IMG/VR virus record: IMGVR_UViG_3300005453_000100
Span: 1 to 21,984 of that record
Source: a virus
DNA length: 21,984 bases
Direction: 5' to 3' (one strand)
Position numbers and translations under genes: made by a program. Below, piece after piece: positions 1 through 7,543 of the stretch (position 1 is the first letter of the stretch; each line of letters starts with the position of its first letter). A model generated the notes under the pieces. It was not told where the DNA came from. It ran no database searches and saw only the letters and a list, made by a program, of their open reading frames with translations.

Positions 1-1377
1 CTGCAGCCCGGGGACCAGATACTGGTGGGCGCCGGATCCGTAAACGATTATCTGACCGAGACAAACAGGGGGATCTACACAGTATCCTCATATAACCCTG
101 GAACGAAGACCGTGACTCTCTCCTCCAGTATTGGACACTCCCGAGTGAATGGAGACTACGTCGCACCCTATAACCGCACAATCAACTTTGAAACCGTAAG
201 GAACCCTCCAGTTCAGTCATATACTCCTGGTTATTATCGGTTTGAAGGTGCGATGATCAGAAACAGCATAGGATGGGCGGAAACACAGAATATCCCTTTG
301 GATGATGGTATCCTTGCAGATAAATGCACCATAATAGGGTCAGGAGTGTATGGAGGCCAGTACGGGCCACAAAGTATACAGAACTCTACGTTTTATAATT
401 CTTCTGTGTATTGGTCACAGAATGTAATATTTAAGGATAATGTCTTTATACATAGAGAATCAGATTTTCATGGGTTTGTATCGTATACTGCGGGGTCATT
501 GTTTGATGGGTGCTGGTTCCAGAATGCAAGGGCCGTAATTTTCAGGGGCGATGATTTAGGGCATGGTTTTAGTCAGCACAAGGGTTGTAAGGCCCGCAAC
601 CTTCAAAGCGGAGCTTATGGACATTTCCCTCATCGGATGATCTGTTACGACATGGATTTCGGATCATTCACTCCAGTAAATAGGTTACATTACCATAATC
701 GGCTCTATAATTGCATCGCATCAACAGTAACGATCGATTATGCTGGGATTACACGGGAGGGGGCTCTGGAGTCCTTTAACCACAACCAGGTCGATGGAGC
801 GTATAGGGCCTGGTACATGGGGGGTACCGTCCAATCACAATCCAGTGTCGTCCCCCCCGGGGGGTCCAGGGCGTACCAGTACACCCTAATAGATTCCAGG
901 GGCCTTGTACGGCGCACCATGAACCTGGGATGGCTGGAGCCCGGTTCCTCGGTTTCTGTGGATGTGTGGATGATGAAGGATCGTACCATGACCTACGCCC
1001 CGAGGGTGTACCTCTTCGACTCTAACAGGGACCCATATCCTACTTTCGGGGATGATGGGAAGCTTGTGGAGGCGCAGCTCCCAGCAGAATCCGTAAATGA
1101 ATGGAAGAAGCTCCACATTGAATACAAGAACACCGGGAATCGCCCTATCCCTGTTTCTCTCCGCTGCGAAGCCCGGAACAGTTCCGGCTTCATCTATGAA
1201 TATGTGGAAGGAATTGATATAATCAAGATGAAGGAGGACTTGGAGGACTACCAGTCCAGGCTCCAGGCCGCAGAGTCCGAGATCGAGGACTTAACCCTTG
1301 ATTTGGCGGATTGCAGGAGCATGCTGCGGGGCAAGAAGGGCGTGGCCTCCGTCGAGTTCATCGTGAGGAGGGAATAG
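1..1377 (+). CDS. Beta-helix tail/receptor-binding protein (5' end outside window)
   Basis: The reading frame is open from base 1, so this is the 3' part of a longer gene; 458 residues are visible. The first 260 or so residues have the short Gly/Asn/Asp-rich turns and alternating hydrophobics of a right-handed parallel beta-helix, as in tailspike and pectate-lyase-like folds. Residues about 275-400 look like a beta-sandwich (possible carbohydrate-binding module), and residues about 405-445 form a heptad coiled coil that could trimerise the protein. The likely role is an outer tail protein that binds or modifies the host surface; no catalytic site is recognisable. The first half is visibly richer in A and T than the rest of the window (bases 421-480 are 25% GC), which suggests an exchanged domain. 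The next gene starts 3 bases after its stop and is BppU-like, which supports a baseplate or receptor-binding role. The family call is by fold pattern only. Confidence 0.6.
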   Translation: MQPGDQILVGAGSVNDYLTETNRGIYTVSSYNPGTKTVTLSSSIGHSRVNGDYVAPYNRTINFETVRNPPVQSYTPGYYRFEGAMIRNSIGWAETQNIPLDDGILADKCTIIGSGVYGGQYGPQSIQNSTFYNSSVYWSQNVIFKDNVFIHRESDFHGFVSYTAGSLFDGCWFQNARAVIFRGDDLGHGFSQHKGCKARNLQSGAYGHFPHRMICYDMDFGSFTPVNRLHYHNRLYNCIASTVTIDYAGITREGALESFNHNQVDGAYRAWYMGGTVQSQSSVVPPGGSRAYQYTLIDSRGLVRRTMNLGWLEPGSSVSVDVWMMKDRTMTYAPRVYLFDSNRDPYPTFGDDGKLVEAQLPAESVNEWKKLHIEYKNTGNRPIPVSLRCEARNSSGFIYEYVEGIDIIKMKEDLEDYQSRLQAAESEIEDLTLDLADCRSMLRGKKGVASVEFIVRRE

Positions 1378-1380
1378 ACG

Positions 1381-1704
1381 ATGCTATTATACACTAAGAC
1401 CTTCGGGCAGGTGCTGGATATCCGAGCATATGAGGATGAAGCCAAAACCCAGCCCATCAACCTAACAGAGTATAAAGTCTACGTAGCCTCCAGCCTCGGG
1501 GGGATAAGCATGACCCACCCCGTCACGGTGGACCCTGAGGACTCCACCAGGGGGTACATGAGGATCCCTGAGGGCCTCCTCGAATCCCCCGGAACCCTGC
1601 ACCTCCAGCTGGTCCTCGAGGCGGAGGGTACCCGGATGATGGGGGATATCGTGGAGATACCCGTGGAGCGCCATGTGAAGGTGGAAGGCGAGGGGCAGAT
1701 GTAG
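1381..1704 (+). CDS. Small BppU-N-like baseplate protein
   Basis: A 107-residue protein with the layout of the N-terminal domain of phage upper baseplate proteins (BppU family): an early strand, a D-x-x-x-x-x-P-x-N-L-T turn near residues 19-29, a central D-x-E-D-S-T-R-G-Y strand pair (about 51-59) and a final P-G-x-L-H-L-Q-L strand (about 70-77). In siphophages this Ig-like domain attaches receptor-binding proteins to the baseplate. Here it would be a free-standing adaptor for the beta-helix protein just upstream. The ATG follows a GAGGAGGGA ribosome site at about 1364-1372 that lies inside the end of the preceding gene. The stop is 10 bases before the portal start. The similarity is a pattern match I cannot test here; a generic Ig-like structural protein is the alternative. 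Confidence 0.5.
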   Translation: MLLYTKTFGQVLDIRAYEDEAKTQPINLTEYKVYVASSLGGISMTHPVTVDPEDSTRGYMRIPEGLLESPGTLHLQLVLEAEGTRMMGDIVEIPVERHVKVEGEGQM

Positions 1705-1714
1705 TGATGGTGAT

Positions 1715-3127
1715 ATGATGGTTATGGAGAGGTTTATGAATGCGGTGGCCTCTGCATTGTCCCGTTTCGGTAGGGGGGGCTCCAGTAGGGTGTCCGATGA
1801 TTGGCCCCACACCGCCTTCGGTTGGGGTGGGGGCCTCCGCTTCCAGTCCCTACAGGACTTCCTCAACTACTATAAGAAGGATGCGTTCACGATAGCCTAC
1901 GGTCAAATGGACCCCCTCACATGTTACACCCTCGCCTATAGCAACCCCTGGATCACGGCGGTGGTGAATGCGATCACCCGCCCGATAGCTTCATCGAGGC
2001 CCTCTGCAGCACCATCCTCTGAGGGTGTTGATGTGGACCCTGTGGAGGAGGATTACATTGAGGGCCTCATCTCCAGGCCCAATGAGGGCATGGATTTTGG
2101 CTCCTTTATGGGGGCTGTTATGCGTGATCTCCTCATAACCGGGAATGCATTCATCGAGGTGGCCTATAACAATTTCGGGGTGCCTGGGAACCTTTATCAC
2201 CACCCACCATACGTGATAAAGGTTGATGATGACGGCTACGTGCACAGGAACGGGTACCGGTTCAAGGAGGGCGAATTGGTCCACATACGACTACCCAACC
2301 CCTTCGACCCATATTGGGGGCTGAGTCCGCTCGTCTCCCTCGTAGCCTCCCTCATGCTCGACATGAACATCCTCATGAACAACCTCAAATACTTCAGTAA
2401 CAGCCAGTTGAAGGGGATACTGAGTATCGACAAGTCCATAGATTATATGTCCGCTGAGAAGGAGGTTGAGAGGATCCAGCAGACCATCAAGAACATGAGG
2501 GAGACGGGTGATGAGGGCCACCTCGTGGCCTTCGGGGTCACATTCCAGAGCCTCGCATCCACCAATAAGGACATGATGACCCCTGAGGTGGAGAAAAGTA
2601 TAAGGGATAAGATCCTCGCTGTCTACGGGGTCCCACCATCCAAGGTATGCCTCACTGAGACCAGCACGATGAGCGCTGGGGGTGGTGAGGCCCACGCTGA
2701 GACCATGAACGAGACCCTCACCTACTGGGCGAGCGCCGGCTTCATAGACCCCATAAACTCCACCATCACCAGGTGGGCGGGCCTCAAAACCGTTAAACTG
2801 AGCCTCCGGGGCCTAACCCATAAGGATGAGCTGGCGATGGCCCGTGTGCATAGGGAGTGGATAAGGTCATCCTTCGCAACCATCAACGAGGTCAGAGACG
2901 CTGAGGGACTACCACCCATAGACAGCCCCGTGGCCAATGAACCCCTACTACCCCTCAACGTGGCCCCTATGAGCCTATTCGAGGGGGGGCACCCCAAGTA
3001 TGGCGATGACGCCCCCGGGGGCCCGGATGATGCAGAGACAGACCGGGAGAGCAATGCATATGATGAAGATGATGGTCATGTTGATGAGTTCATGAGGATC
3101 CTGATGAGGGAGGGTTTGATACGGTGA
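1715..3127 (+). CDS. Phage portal protein (HK97-like)
   Basis: A 470-residue protein of normal portal length. Portals form the twelve-subunit ring at one capsid vertex through which DNA enters and leaves, and onto which the connector and tail assemble. Recognisable parts are the early YSNPWITAVVNAITRPIA segment (about 74-91), the LITGNAFIEV core strand (about 138-147), the clip/stem region around LSPLVSLVASLML (about 203-215), and the LAVYGVPPSKV motif (about 304-314) followed by a Ser/Gly/Glu-rich turn; all are usual in HK97-type portals. The Asp/Glu-rich tail (about 430-460) is unstructured. A GGTGAT ribosome site at 1709-1714 precedes clustered ATGs at 1715, 1718 and 1724; 1718 has the best spacing, so the true start may be 3 to 9 bases downstream. 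It overlaps the next gene by 4 bases, which suggests coupled translation. Confidence 0.92.
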   Translation: MMVMERFMNAVASALSRFGRGGSSRVSDDWPHTAFGWGGGLRFQSLQDFLNYYKKDAFTIAYGQMDPLTCYTLAYSNPWITAVVNAITRPIASSRPSAAPSSEGVDVDPVEEDYIEGLISRPNEGMDFGSFMGAVMRDLLITGNAFIEVAYNNFGVPGNLYHHPPYVIKVDDDGYVHRNGYRFKEGELVHIRLPNPFDPYWGLSPLVSLVASLMLDMNILMNNLKYFSNSQLKGILSIDKSIDYMSAEKEVERIQQTIKNMRETGDEGHLVAFGVTFQSLASTNKDMMTPEVEKSIRDKILAVYGVPPSKVCLTETSTMSAGGGEAHAETMNETLTYWASAGFIDPINSTITRWAGLKTVKLSLRGLTHKDELAMARVHREWIRSSFATINEVRDAEGLPPIDSPVANEPLLPLNVAPMSLFEGGHPKYGDDAPGGPDDAETDRESNAYDEDDGHVDEFMRILMREGLIR

Positions 3128-4035
3128 CCGGCTACGTTGAGGTGAGGGAGGACCTCCTCAGGGGTCTCCTGAGGAATTACCTCAAAAGGCGGCACATCCA
3201 TGAGAAGACTGAGACCGCCCCACCTAAGCCTAGGCCACTCCCAAGGCCCCTGAACGGGTACGCCGAGGACTACCTCGACGAGTTGGAGGATATGCTCGAC
3301 TCCACCGTGAACACCGGGGAGTCCATGGTCCGGGCGGGGATGGGCTACGCCGCCAACCCTGAGGCATCAGTGGAATTGGCTTCATCCGCTGAGAGGAGGG
3401 CCCTCCAGGCGTTCCTGGTTGTGGCCCCAATCATCACGAGCGCATATATTAATGGGCGGCAGGCGGCCCTCAACATTGTCGGAGAGGTTGAGTATAGTCG
3501 CCCCGTGGAGAATGCGGCGATATCATTCATCCGTCAGTACAACTTTGACCTGATCAGCGGATTGAACAGTGATGTCAGGGAGGCTATCCGTGGGGCCCTG
3601 TGGAGGGGGGTTGCATCCGGGGCGAGCCATGATGAGGTCGCCGCATCCCTGGGGAGGATACCCGTCGACCCCCTACCAGTCTTTAATCGATCCACGGGTG
3701 AGCTTATGAGGATACTGCCCCCTGAGGAGAGGGCTAACATGATTGCGAGGACTGAGTTGATGCGGGCCTATAATCAGGGGATGGTCACGACCTTCCAGCA
3801 GTATGGGGTGCAGCTCTTTAACGTGGTGACGGCTGGTGATCCGTGCGAGGTTTGTGCGGATCTCCCTGAGGGTAACCCTTACCCCCTTGAGAATCTGCCA
3901 CCCATACCGATACACCCGTACTGCCGGTGCACGTTTGAGCCGGCGGGGGAGCCCGGGGAGTTCCGTGATGTTGATGAGTTTTATGACATGGTCTCCGGGG
4001 AGTTTTACCCGGTTGAACCCTATGGAGGTGTTTAG
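3124..4035 (+). CDS. Mu gpF / SPP1 gp7-like minor head protein
   Basis: A 303-residue minor head protein, usual partner of the portal. The diagnostic signature is the C-terminal Cys pair motif: C241-x2-C244 in GDPCEVCADL, then the proline-rich IPIHPYCRC with C267-x-C269, close to the end of the protein. Before it lies the long helical core and the IARTELMRAYNQG segment (about 208-220) typical of the family. Members of this family are carried into the procapsid with the portal and act in head morphogenesis or DNA ejection. The start is GTG at 3124 within GTGA, overlapping the portal stop, so translation is probably coupled. No internal truncation is seen. The family assignment is firm; the exact role in this virus is inferred. 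Confidence 0.88.
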   Translation: MTGYVEVREDLLRGLLRNYLKRRHIHEKTETAPPKPRPLPRPLNGYAEDYLDELEDMLDSTVNTGESMVRAGMGYAANPEASVELASSAERRALQAFLVVAPIITSAYINGRQAALNIVGEVEYSRPVENAAISFIRQYNFDLISGLNSDVREAIRGALWRGVASGASHDEVAASLGRIPVDPLPVFNRSTGELMRILPPEERANMIARTELMRAYNQGMVTTFQQYGVQLFNVVTAGDPCEVCADLPEGNPYPLENLPPIPIHPYCRCTFEPAGEPGEFRDVDEFYDMVSGEFYPVEPYGGV

Positions 4036-5325
4036 TTGGATGACAAGGTGATGGAGGCCCCTGTACATGCAGGGGATATAAGTTTCTCTGTCCCCATCGT
4101 CGAGTCTTATGAGGATGGCGGCAGCATATACCTGGTTGGTTTGGCCTCTATAAGTGATGAGGAGAGTCTTAACGGTAATATGCTCACGGATAAGGCGGTG
4201 GAGCGTCTGAGGGAGACGTGTAAGGGGCTGCCGGGGTTCATTAATCATGACCCGGACCTCGTCTTCGGTAAGATCGTGGATGTTGCAGAGTCATCTCCTA
4301 ATGAGTTCCGTCCAGTATTCGAGGTCCTACCCCCACATAGTAACCCGGAGGTTGCAGCTGCAAGGGAGAAGGTTCTCTACTGGCTCGAGAATGGTGTCCC
4401 TATCGGCCTCAGTATAGGGGGGCACCTCTCTGAGTGGAGACTCGTTGAGAATGAGGATGGCGGTTACACTGCCGTGGTGGATGATCTGACCCTACTTGAG
4501 GTGTCAGTGACGCCGATCCCAGCCCTCAGGAGCACCCAGGGAACAGTTGATAGGCTTAATATGAGCATATCCGCTGAGATAGCGGAGTCCCTACATATAA
4601 CCGAGGCAGCATGGAGGCTCAACCAGGATGCGTACTCCAAGGCGGCAAGTTTAATAAGTAATGGCAAATATACAACCGATAAATGGAGTAAGCCAACATT
4701 AAGTGACTTTGGGGGCGACGTGAAGGAATATTCTAAGTATTGCCTCGCCTATGACCCCGGGGGCGACCCCGAGAATGCATCCACGTATGCATACCCCTAC
4801 GGCAAGGAGGGTAAGGTCTACGTCAACGCACTTAAAGCGATTAAATCTGCGGCCGCAGGCGGTCGTGGTGCGGCGAAGAACGCCGAGATCTACGATGCAG
4901 CAGATAAGTTACTTGGCATGATAGATGAAAAGGAGGAATCCGTTATGGAGGATGAACTTAAGAATGTTCTCTCTGAGTTGAAGGAGACCGTTGACGCCAT
5001 AGCCGAGAAGGTCCAGGGCGTCGAGGAGGCTGAAGCTAAAGTGGAGGAGCCACGCCTCACGGATGAGGAGAAAATCAGTGAGGCTGTGGATAGGATAGCT
5101 GGGGAGAGGATCCCACGGCTTGTTGAAGAGAAAGTAGAGGAGGCTATAAAGGGCCTCATAGAGGATGATGCAATCGTGGAGGCCCTATCCGGCAGGGTCC
5201 TCGAGTTCGCCCTACATGATAGGGTGACGAGGAGGCCCGTCGTCGAGGAGGCATCCAACTCTAAGGTTGAGGAGGATGCCGGGGAGGGTTATACAAGCCT
5301 TGAATTGATTAAAAGGGTACAGTAG
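4036..5325 (+). CDS. XkdF-type prohead protease fused to scaffold
   Basis: A 429-residue protein. Residues 1-170 match XkdF-type phage serine proteases: H71 in GFINHDPD followed by FGKI, S126 in GLSIGGHL, and the closing LLEVSVTPIPA motif (about 156-166); H71 and S126 are the probable catalytic pair. Residues about 185-300 contain the W-x-x-P ... YPYGKEGKVYVNALKAI region that I recall in several Mu-like and XkdF-like maturation proteins. Residues 304-429 are charged and coiled-coil, as expected of a scaffold that is removed during capsid maturation. The TTG start is set by GGAGGTG at 4024-4030 with five bases between. A strong internal ribosome site precedes in-frame ATG 4945, so free scaffold is probably made as well (listed separately). 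The capsid gene starts 9 bases after the stop. The catalytic residues are assigned by motif, not by structure. Confidence 0.85.
   Translation: MDDKVMEAPVHAGDISFSVPIVESYEDGGSIYLVGLASISDEESLNGNMLTDKAVERLRETCKGLPGFINHDPDLVFGKIVDVAESSPNEFRPVFEVLPPHSNPEVAAAREKVLYWLENGVPIGLSIGGHLSEWRLVENEDGGYTAVVDDLTLLEVSVTPIPALRSTQGTVDRLNMSISAEIAESLHITEAAWRLNQDAYSKAASLISNGKYTTDKWSKPTLSDFGGDVKEYSKYCLAYDPGGDPENASTYAYPYGKEGKVYVNALKAIKSAAAGGRGAAKNAEIYDAADKLLGMIDEKEESVMEDELKNVLSELKETVDAIAEKVQGVEEAEAKVEEPRLTDEEKISEAVDRIAGERIPRLVEEKVEEAIKGLIEDDAIVEALSGRVLEFALHDRVTRRPVVEEASNSKVEEDAGEGYTSLELIKRVQ
4931..4936 (+). promoter_or_regulatory. Internal Shine-Dalgarno site for free scaffold
   Basis: AGGAGG, extended to AAAGGAGGAA, lies inside the protease gene 8 bases before in-frame ATG 4945. 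It is as strong as any ribosome site in the window and falls exactly at the junction between the maturation domain and the coiled-coil scaffold. It also encodes Lys-Glu-Glu, so chance from codon choice cannot be excluded. Confidence 0.6.
4945..5325 (+). CDS. Internally started scaffold protein (nested, in frame)
   Basis: A predicted 126-residue product sharing its frame and stop with the protease gene. It begins MEDELKNVLSELKETVDAI and is almost wholly charged helix with heptad spacing up to about residue 45, followed by a second Glu/Lys-rich helix; this fits a capsid scaffold. It sits directly before the major capsid gene, as scaffolds normally do. Lambda C/Nu3 is the established precedent for a protease-scaffold gene with an internal scaffold start. 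The support is the strong AGGAGG eight bases upstream, the domain boundary, and the position. Whether the site is used cannot be told from sequence alone. Confidence 0.55.
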   Translation: MEDELKNVLSELKETVDAIAEKVQGVEEAEAKVEEPRLTDEEKISEAVDRIAGERIPRLVEEKVEEAIKGLIEDDAIVEALSGRVLEFALHDRVTRRPVVEEASNSKVEEDAGEGYTSLELIKRVQ

Positions 5326-5334
5326 GTGGTATTC

Positions 5335-6378
5335 ATGGTAAACATGGAACGTGCTAAAGAGAAGTTAATGGATGAGGAAGTCCAGTTCTCATCAGTCCCC
5401 ATAACTGAGAAGGCCATCTCATCAGAGGGGGCCAGTAATCTTGAGGAGTATGTGCGTGGAGTCGTCGGGGACTACCTGCAGGAGCAGACACAGTCAAGCA
5501 ACTTCTTCCCTATAAGGCTCGATCCTAACATATATGACCCTGCATACCTGTATTACCAGACCCCCTACCTATCATTCCTTGAAGCTAAGGGTAGGAGGCA
5601 GAGGACTGATACGACCAAACTGCAGTACATACACCTCACTGAGGGCTTCACAGCGGAGTTCATCGAGGAGACAGGTAACACAACCAATGATGGTGTCGCA
5701 TCAACACAGCTCAAATCAGCCACTATAAACGTAATGGCGATGAAGATCAGCCTATCCGACCTCATAGGTAAAGGGGCCTCTGCATCTGCAAGGGCCCAGC
5801 TCCTCGACTTTGCTCAGCTCGGCTTCAGGGAGTCACTCGAGAACGCCCTCATCAACGGGAATGGTCAGAATAACAAGCCCGTGGGTCTGCGTAAGACTGT
5901 TGTGGATTCTGGTCTGAAGATTGACCTGAACTCAGCCCCAATAACCCCTGAGGTTATAATGGACGCTGAGACATCCCTATTTGAGTCAAGGAAGGCTAGG
6001 GCCACCTTTATGCTCACATCACCATCCGTTGTGAACATACTCATAGATAAACTCCCTGAGACGTACCAGTACGTGATAAACTCGACGGGCCGTGGCTATG
6101 AGGTCGTCCCAGGGACAACCGTCCCAATGTTTAACACAAGCAACGGCCCAATACCCGTAATCCAGTCACCCTACATGTTGCAAGGCGGGACTAACAGTGA
6201 CCTTATAATGGCTGACCACACATCCATATTCATCCATGACTTCATACCCCCATCCTACGTTGAGGCTGGCCGTGTTAAGCCCCTCGCAAGCGATGGCTGG
6301 TTAGTGAACGTCTTCATGACATACAATGTCCTCCCAACCAAGACCGCTATAATCCAGGGGATAGCACCACGACCATAA
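5335..6378 (+). CDS. Major capsid protein (HK97 fold)
   Basis: A 347-residue protein directly after the protease-scaffold gene, the standard place for the major capsid protein. The pattern fits an HK97-fold subunit: a helical acidic N-terminus (about 1-55), an E-loop-like stretch with E-G-F-T-A-E-F-I-E-E-T-G-N (about 101-113), the spine-helix region around ARAQLLDFAQLGFRESLENA (about 142-161) followed by LINGNGQNNKPVG, and a C-terminal A-domain with strands ending in NVLPTKTAIIQGI. ATG 5335 is chosen because GGTGGT at 5325-5330 precedes it by four bases; an upstream in-frame GTG at 5326 lacks room for a ribosome site. Codon choice is less GGG-rich than in neighbours, as expected of a highly expressed gene. 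A hairpin follows the stop. Assignment rests on position and pattern. Confidence 0.88.
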   Translation: MVNMERAKEKLMDEEVQFSSVPITEKAISSEGASNLEEYVRGVVGDYLQEQTQSSNFFPIRLDPNIYDPAYLYYQTPYLSFLEAKGRRQRTDTTKLQYIHLTEGFTAEFIEETGNTTNDGVASTQLKSATINVMAMKISLSDLIGKGASASARAQLLDFAQLGFRESLENALINGNGQNNKPVGLRKTVVDSGLKIDLNSAPITPEVIMDAETSLFESRKARATFMLTSPSVVNILIDKLPETYQYVINSTGRGYEVVPGTTVPMFNTSNGPIPVIQSPYMLQGGTNSDLIMADHTSIFIHDFIPPSYVEAGRVKPLASDGWLVNVFMTYNVLPTKTAIIQGIAPRP

Positions 6379-6386
6379 CATTAAAC

Positions 6387-6421
6387 ATGGAGTGGGGGGC
6401 TTGAGCCCCCACATGATCCAT
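6387..6421 (+). terminator. GC-rich hairpin after the capsid gene
   Basis: GTGGGGGGC (6392-6400) pairs with GCCCCCAC (6405-6412) with one bulged G and a TTGA loop. An outer ATGGA/TCCAT pair (6387-6391 with 6417-6421) extends the stem across an unpaired ATGA. There is no T run after it, so it may stabilise or process capsid mRNA, or attenuate transcription into the connector genes, rather than act as a full terminator. Confidence 0.5.
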
Positions 6422-6440
6422 TATTTGGAGGTTGAAATTG

Positions 6441-6644
6441 ATGGCTAAGAAGAAGGATGAACCAGAAACAGTTACACTGCAGATTAAGAGGGAGAAGGGC
6501 AAGGCTGACATTGTCCGTGTCCCGGGCCTTGGCCTGGTCCACCTTGACGCTAACGGGGAGATCGTGGTGACCGTGGATGCGCAGATAGAGAAGGAGATCC
6601 GTGGAGCGTTCAAGGGGACAGATTATAGTGTGAAGAAGGTGTAA
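6441..6644 (+). CDS. Small protein between capsid and connector genes, unknown
   Basis: A 67-residue protein I do not recognise. It has a Lys/Asp/Glu-rich N-terminus, then short beta-prone segments (TVTLQIKRE, ADIVRVPGLGLVHL, EIVVTVD) and a basic end, so a compact beta domain is likely. ATG 6441 is chosen because GGAGG at 6427-6431 and GGTTGA at 6430-6435 precede it with the spacing seen at other starts here; in-frame TTG codons at 6432 and 6438 are less likely. It lies between the capsid gene and the head-tail adaptor, a place often held by a capsid decoration protein or a small connector. That role is inference from position only. Confidence 0.7.
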   Translation: MAKKKDEPETVTLQIKREKGKADIVRVPGLGLVHLDANGEIVVTVDAQIEKEIRGAFKGTDYSVKKV

Positions 6645-6647
6645 GTA

Positions 6648-7187
6648 TTGGATGAGGGACTCCTAAGGGATTACTGCGAATACCGTGGCCTCCGCCTCGA
6701 GGACATCCCGGACAGCCTCATATCCACCATACTGGGGGGTATAGTCTCAGCCATTGAGTCATACACTGGCCGGGTTATAGGGGAGAGGAGGTTCACGGAT
6801 CATTTCCCGCCGGGGGGCCCCAGATTCATCCTCAAACACTACCCAGTCCAGTCAATCCTTAAGGTCACGGTCGGCGGCGTGGAGGTGACGGATTACACTC
6901 TGAACGATTATTACGGCTACGTCGTCCTACCCGCATCTGATAAGGAAGTTGTCGTTGAGTACATCGCCGGGGATGAGGAAAACAAGAGCCTATACGAGTC
7001 CCTGATACTTGAGTCATTCTATGAGAGAATCTACGAGTACCGGCATGGCATGTACAAGGGCCTTAAGGCCGTCAGGGAAGGCGACGTCCAGTTAACATAC
7101 TACTCAGGGGTGGGGTGGCTCCCACTCCACGTGCAGGAGCGTCTTGAGGGCCTCAAGAGGCCCATGGTGGGGGTGCTGCAGGGATGA
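6648..7187 (+). CDS. gp6-like head-tail adaptor
   Basis: A 179-residue protein with the pattern of the first head-tail connector ring (HK97 gp6 / SPP1 gp15 type). The evidence is a helical N-terminus with ISTILGGIVSAIESYTGRVIGERRF (from about residue 25), the LKHYPVQSILKVTVGGVEV strand pair (about 63-81), then VVVEYIAG (about 105-112) and a long C-terminal helix. These proteins bind the portal underside and give the docking site for the tail. It starts with TTG at 6648, with GGTG shortly upstream; the only nearby ATG (6652) is out of frame. Its stop overlaps the next start as ATGA. The adaptor class is well supported by pattern and by neighbours. Confidence 0.72.
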   Translation: MDEGLLRDYCEYRGLRLEDIPDSLISTILGGIVSAIESYTGRVIGERRFTDHFPPGGPRFILKHYPVQSILKVTVGGVEVTDYTLNDYYGYVVLPASDKEVVVEYIAGDEENKSLYESLILESFYERIYEYRHGMYKGLKAVREGDVQLTYYSGVGWLPLHVQERLEGLKRPMVGVLQG

Positions 7188-7543
7188 TCTTCTTCCCCAG
7201 GTACACCATCCGGCTCTACCGTTACAAGGATAAGGATACGTATGATACATATGATTCCCCTAACATGGGATATGAGGAGCTCGGCACATATAAGGGGGAC
7301 GTGCAGCCGTACTCAGCCCCACTCGATGCATTCACGGGGTATGGTTTGACGGATAAGGGTCAGATGAAGGTGTACCTCCCGGGGGATGTTAGTGGGGACC
7401 TTGACCTCTGGGGGGACTGTTTCATAGTCGTGGAGGAAACCGGTGACCGGTACACTGTCACGAGCAAGCCACACTATTACAGTATACTCGATTACACACT
7501 TATCCTATGCGTCGCTGACTTGAAGGTTAGGGAGGGTCCCTGA
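7184..7543 (+). CDS. Head-closure (stopper)-like connector protein
   Basis: A 119-residue, mostly beta protein. The pattern Y-K-G-D-V-Q-P-Y (about 37-44), then VYLPGDVSGDLDLWGDCFIVVEETGDRYTV (from about 64), resembles SPP1 gp16-type head-closure proteins, in which a small beta barrel reports a position on the ring and carries the G-D-x-Y-x-V strand. These proteins close the head after packaging and join the tail. ATG 7184 overlaps the adaptor stop by 4 bases, and the stop overlaps the next ATG by 1, so the three connector genes are likely coupled in translation. A different small connector is possible; the position supports some head-tail joining role. Confidence 0.6.
   Translation: MIFFPRYTIRLYRYKDKDTYDTYDSPNMGYEELGTYKGDVQPYSAPLDAFTGYGLTDKGQMKVYLPGDVSGDLDLWGDCFIVVEETGDRYTVTSKPHYYSILDYTLILCVADLKVREGP

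Noticed and set aside
852-864. C7G6 palindrome in the beta-helix protein gene as a regulatory hairpin
   Set aside because: It encodes Pro-Pro-Gly-Gly in frame, has no loop, and lies well inside the gene; a domain-linker codon effect is simpler.
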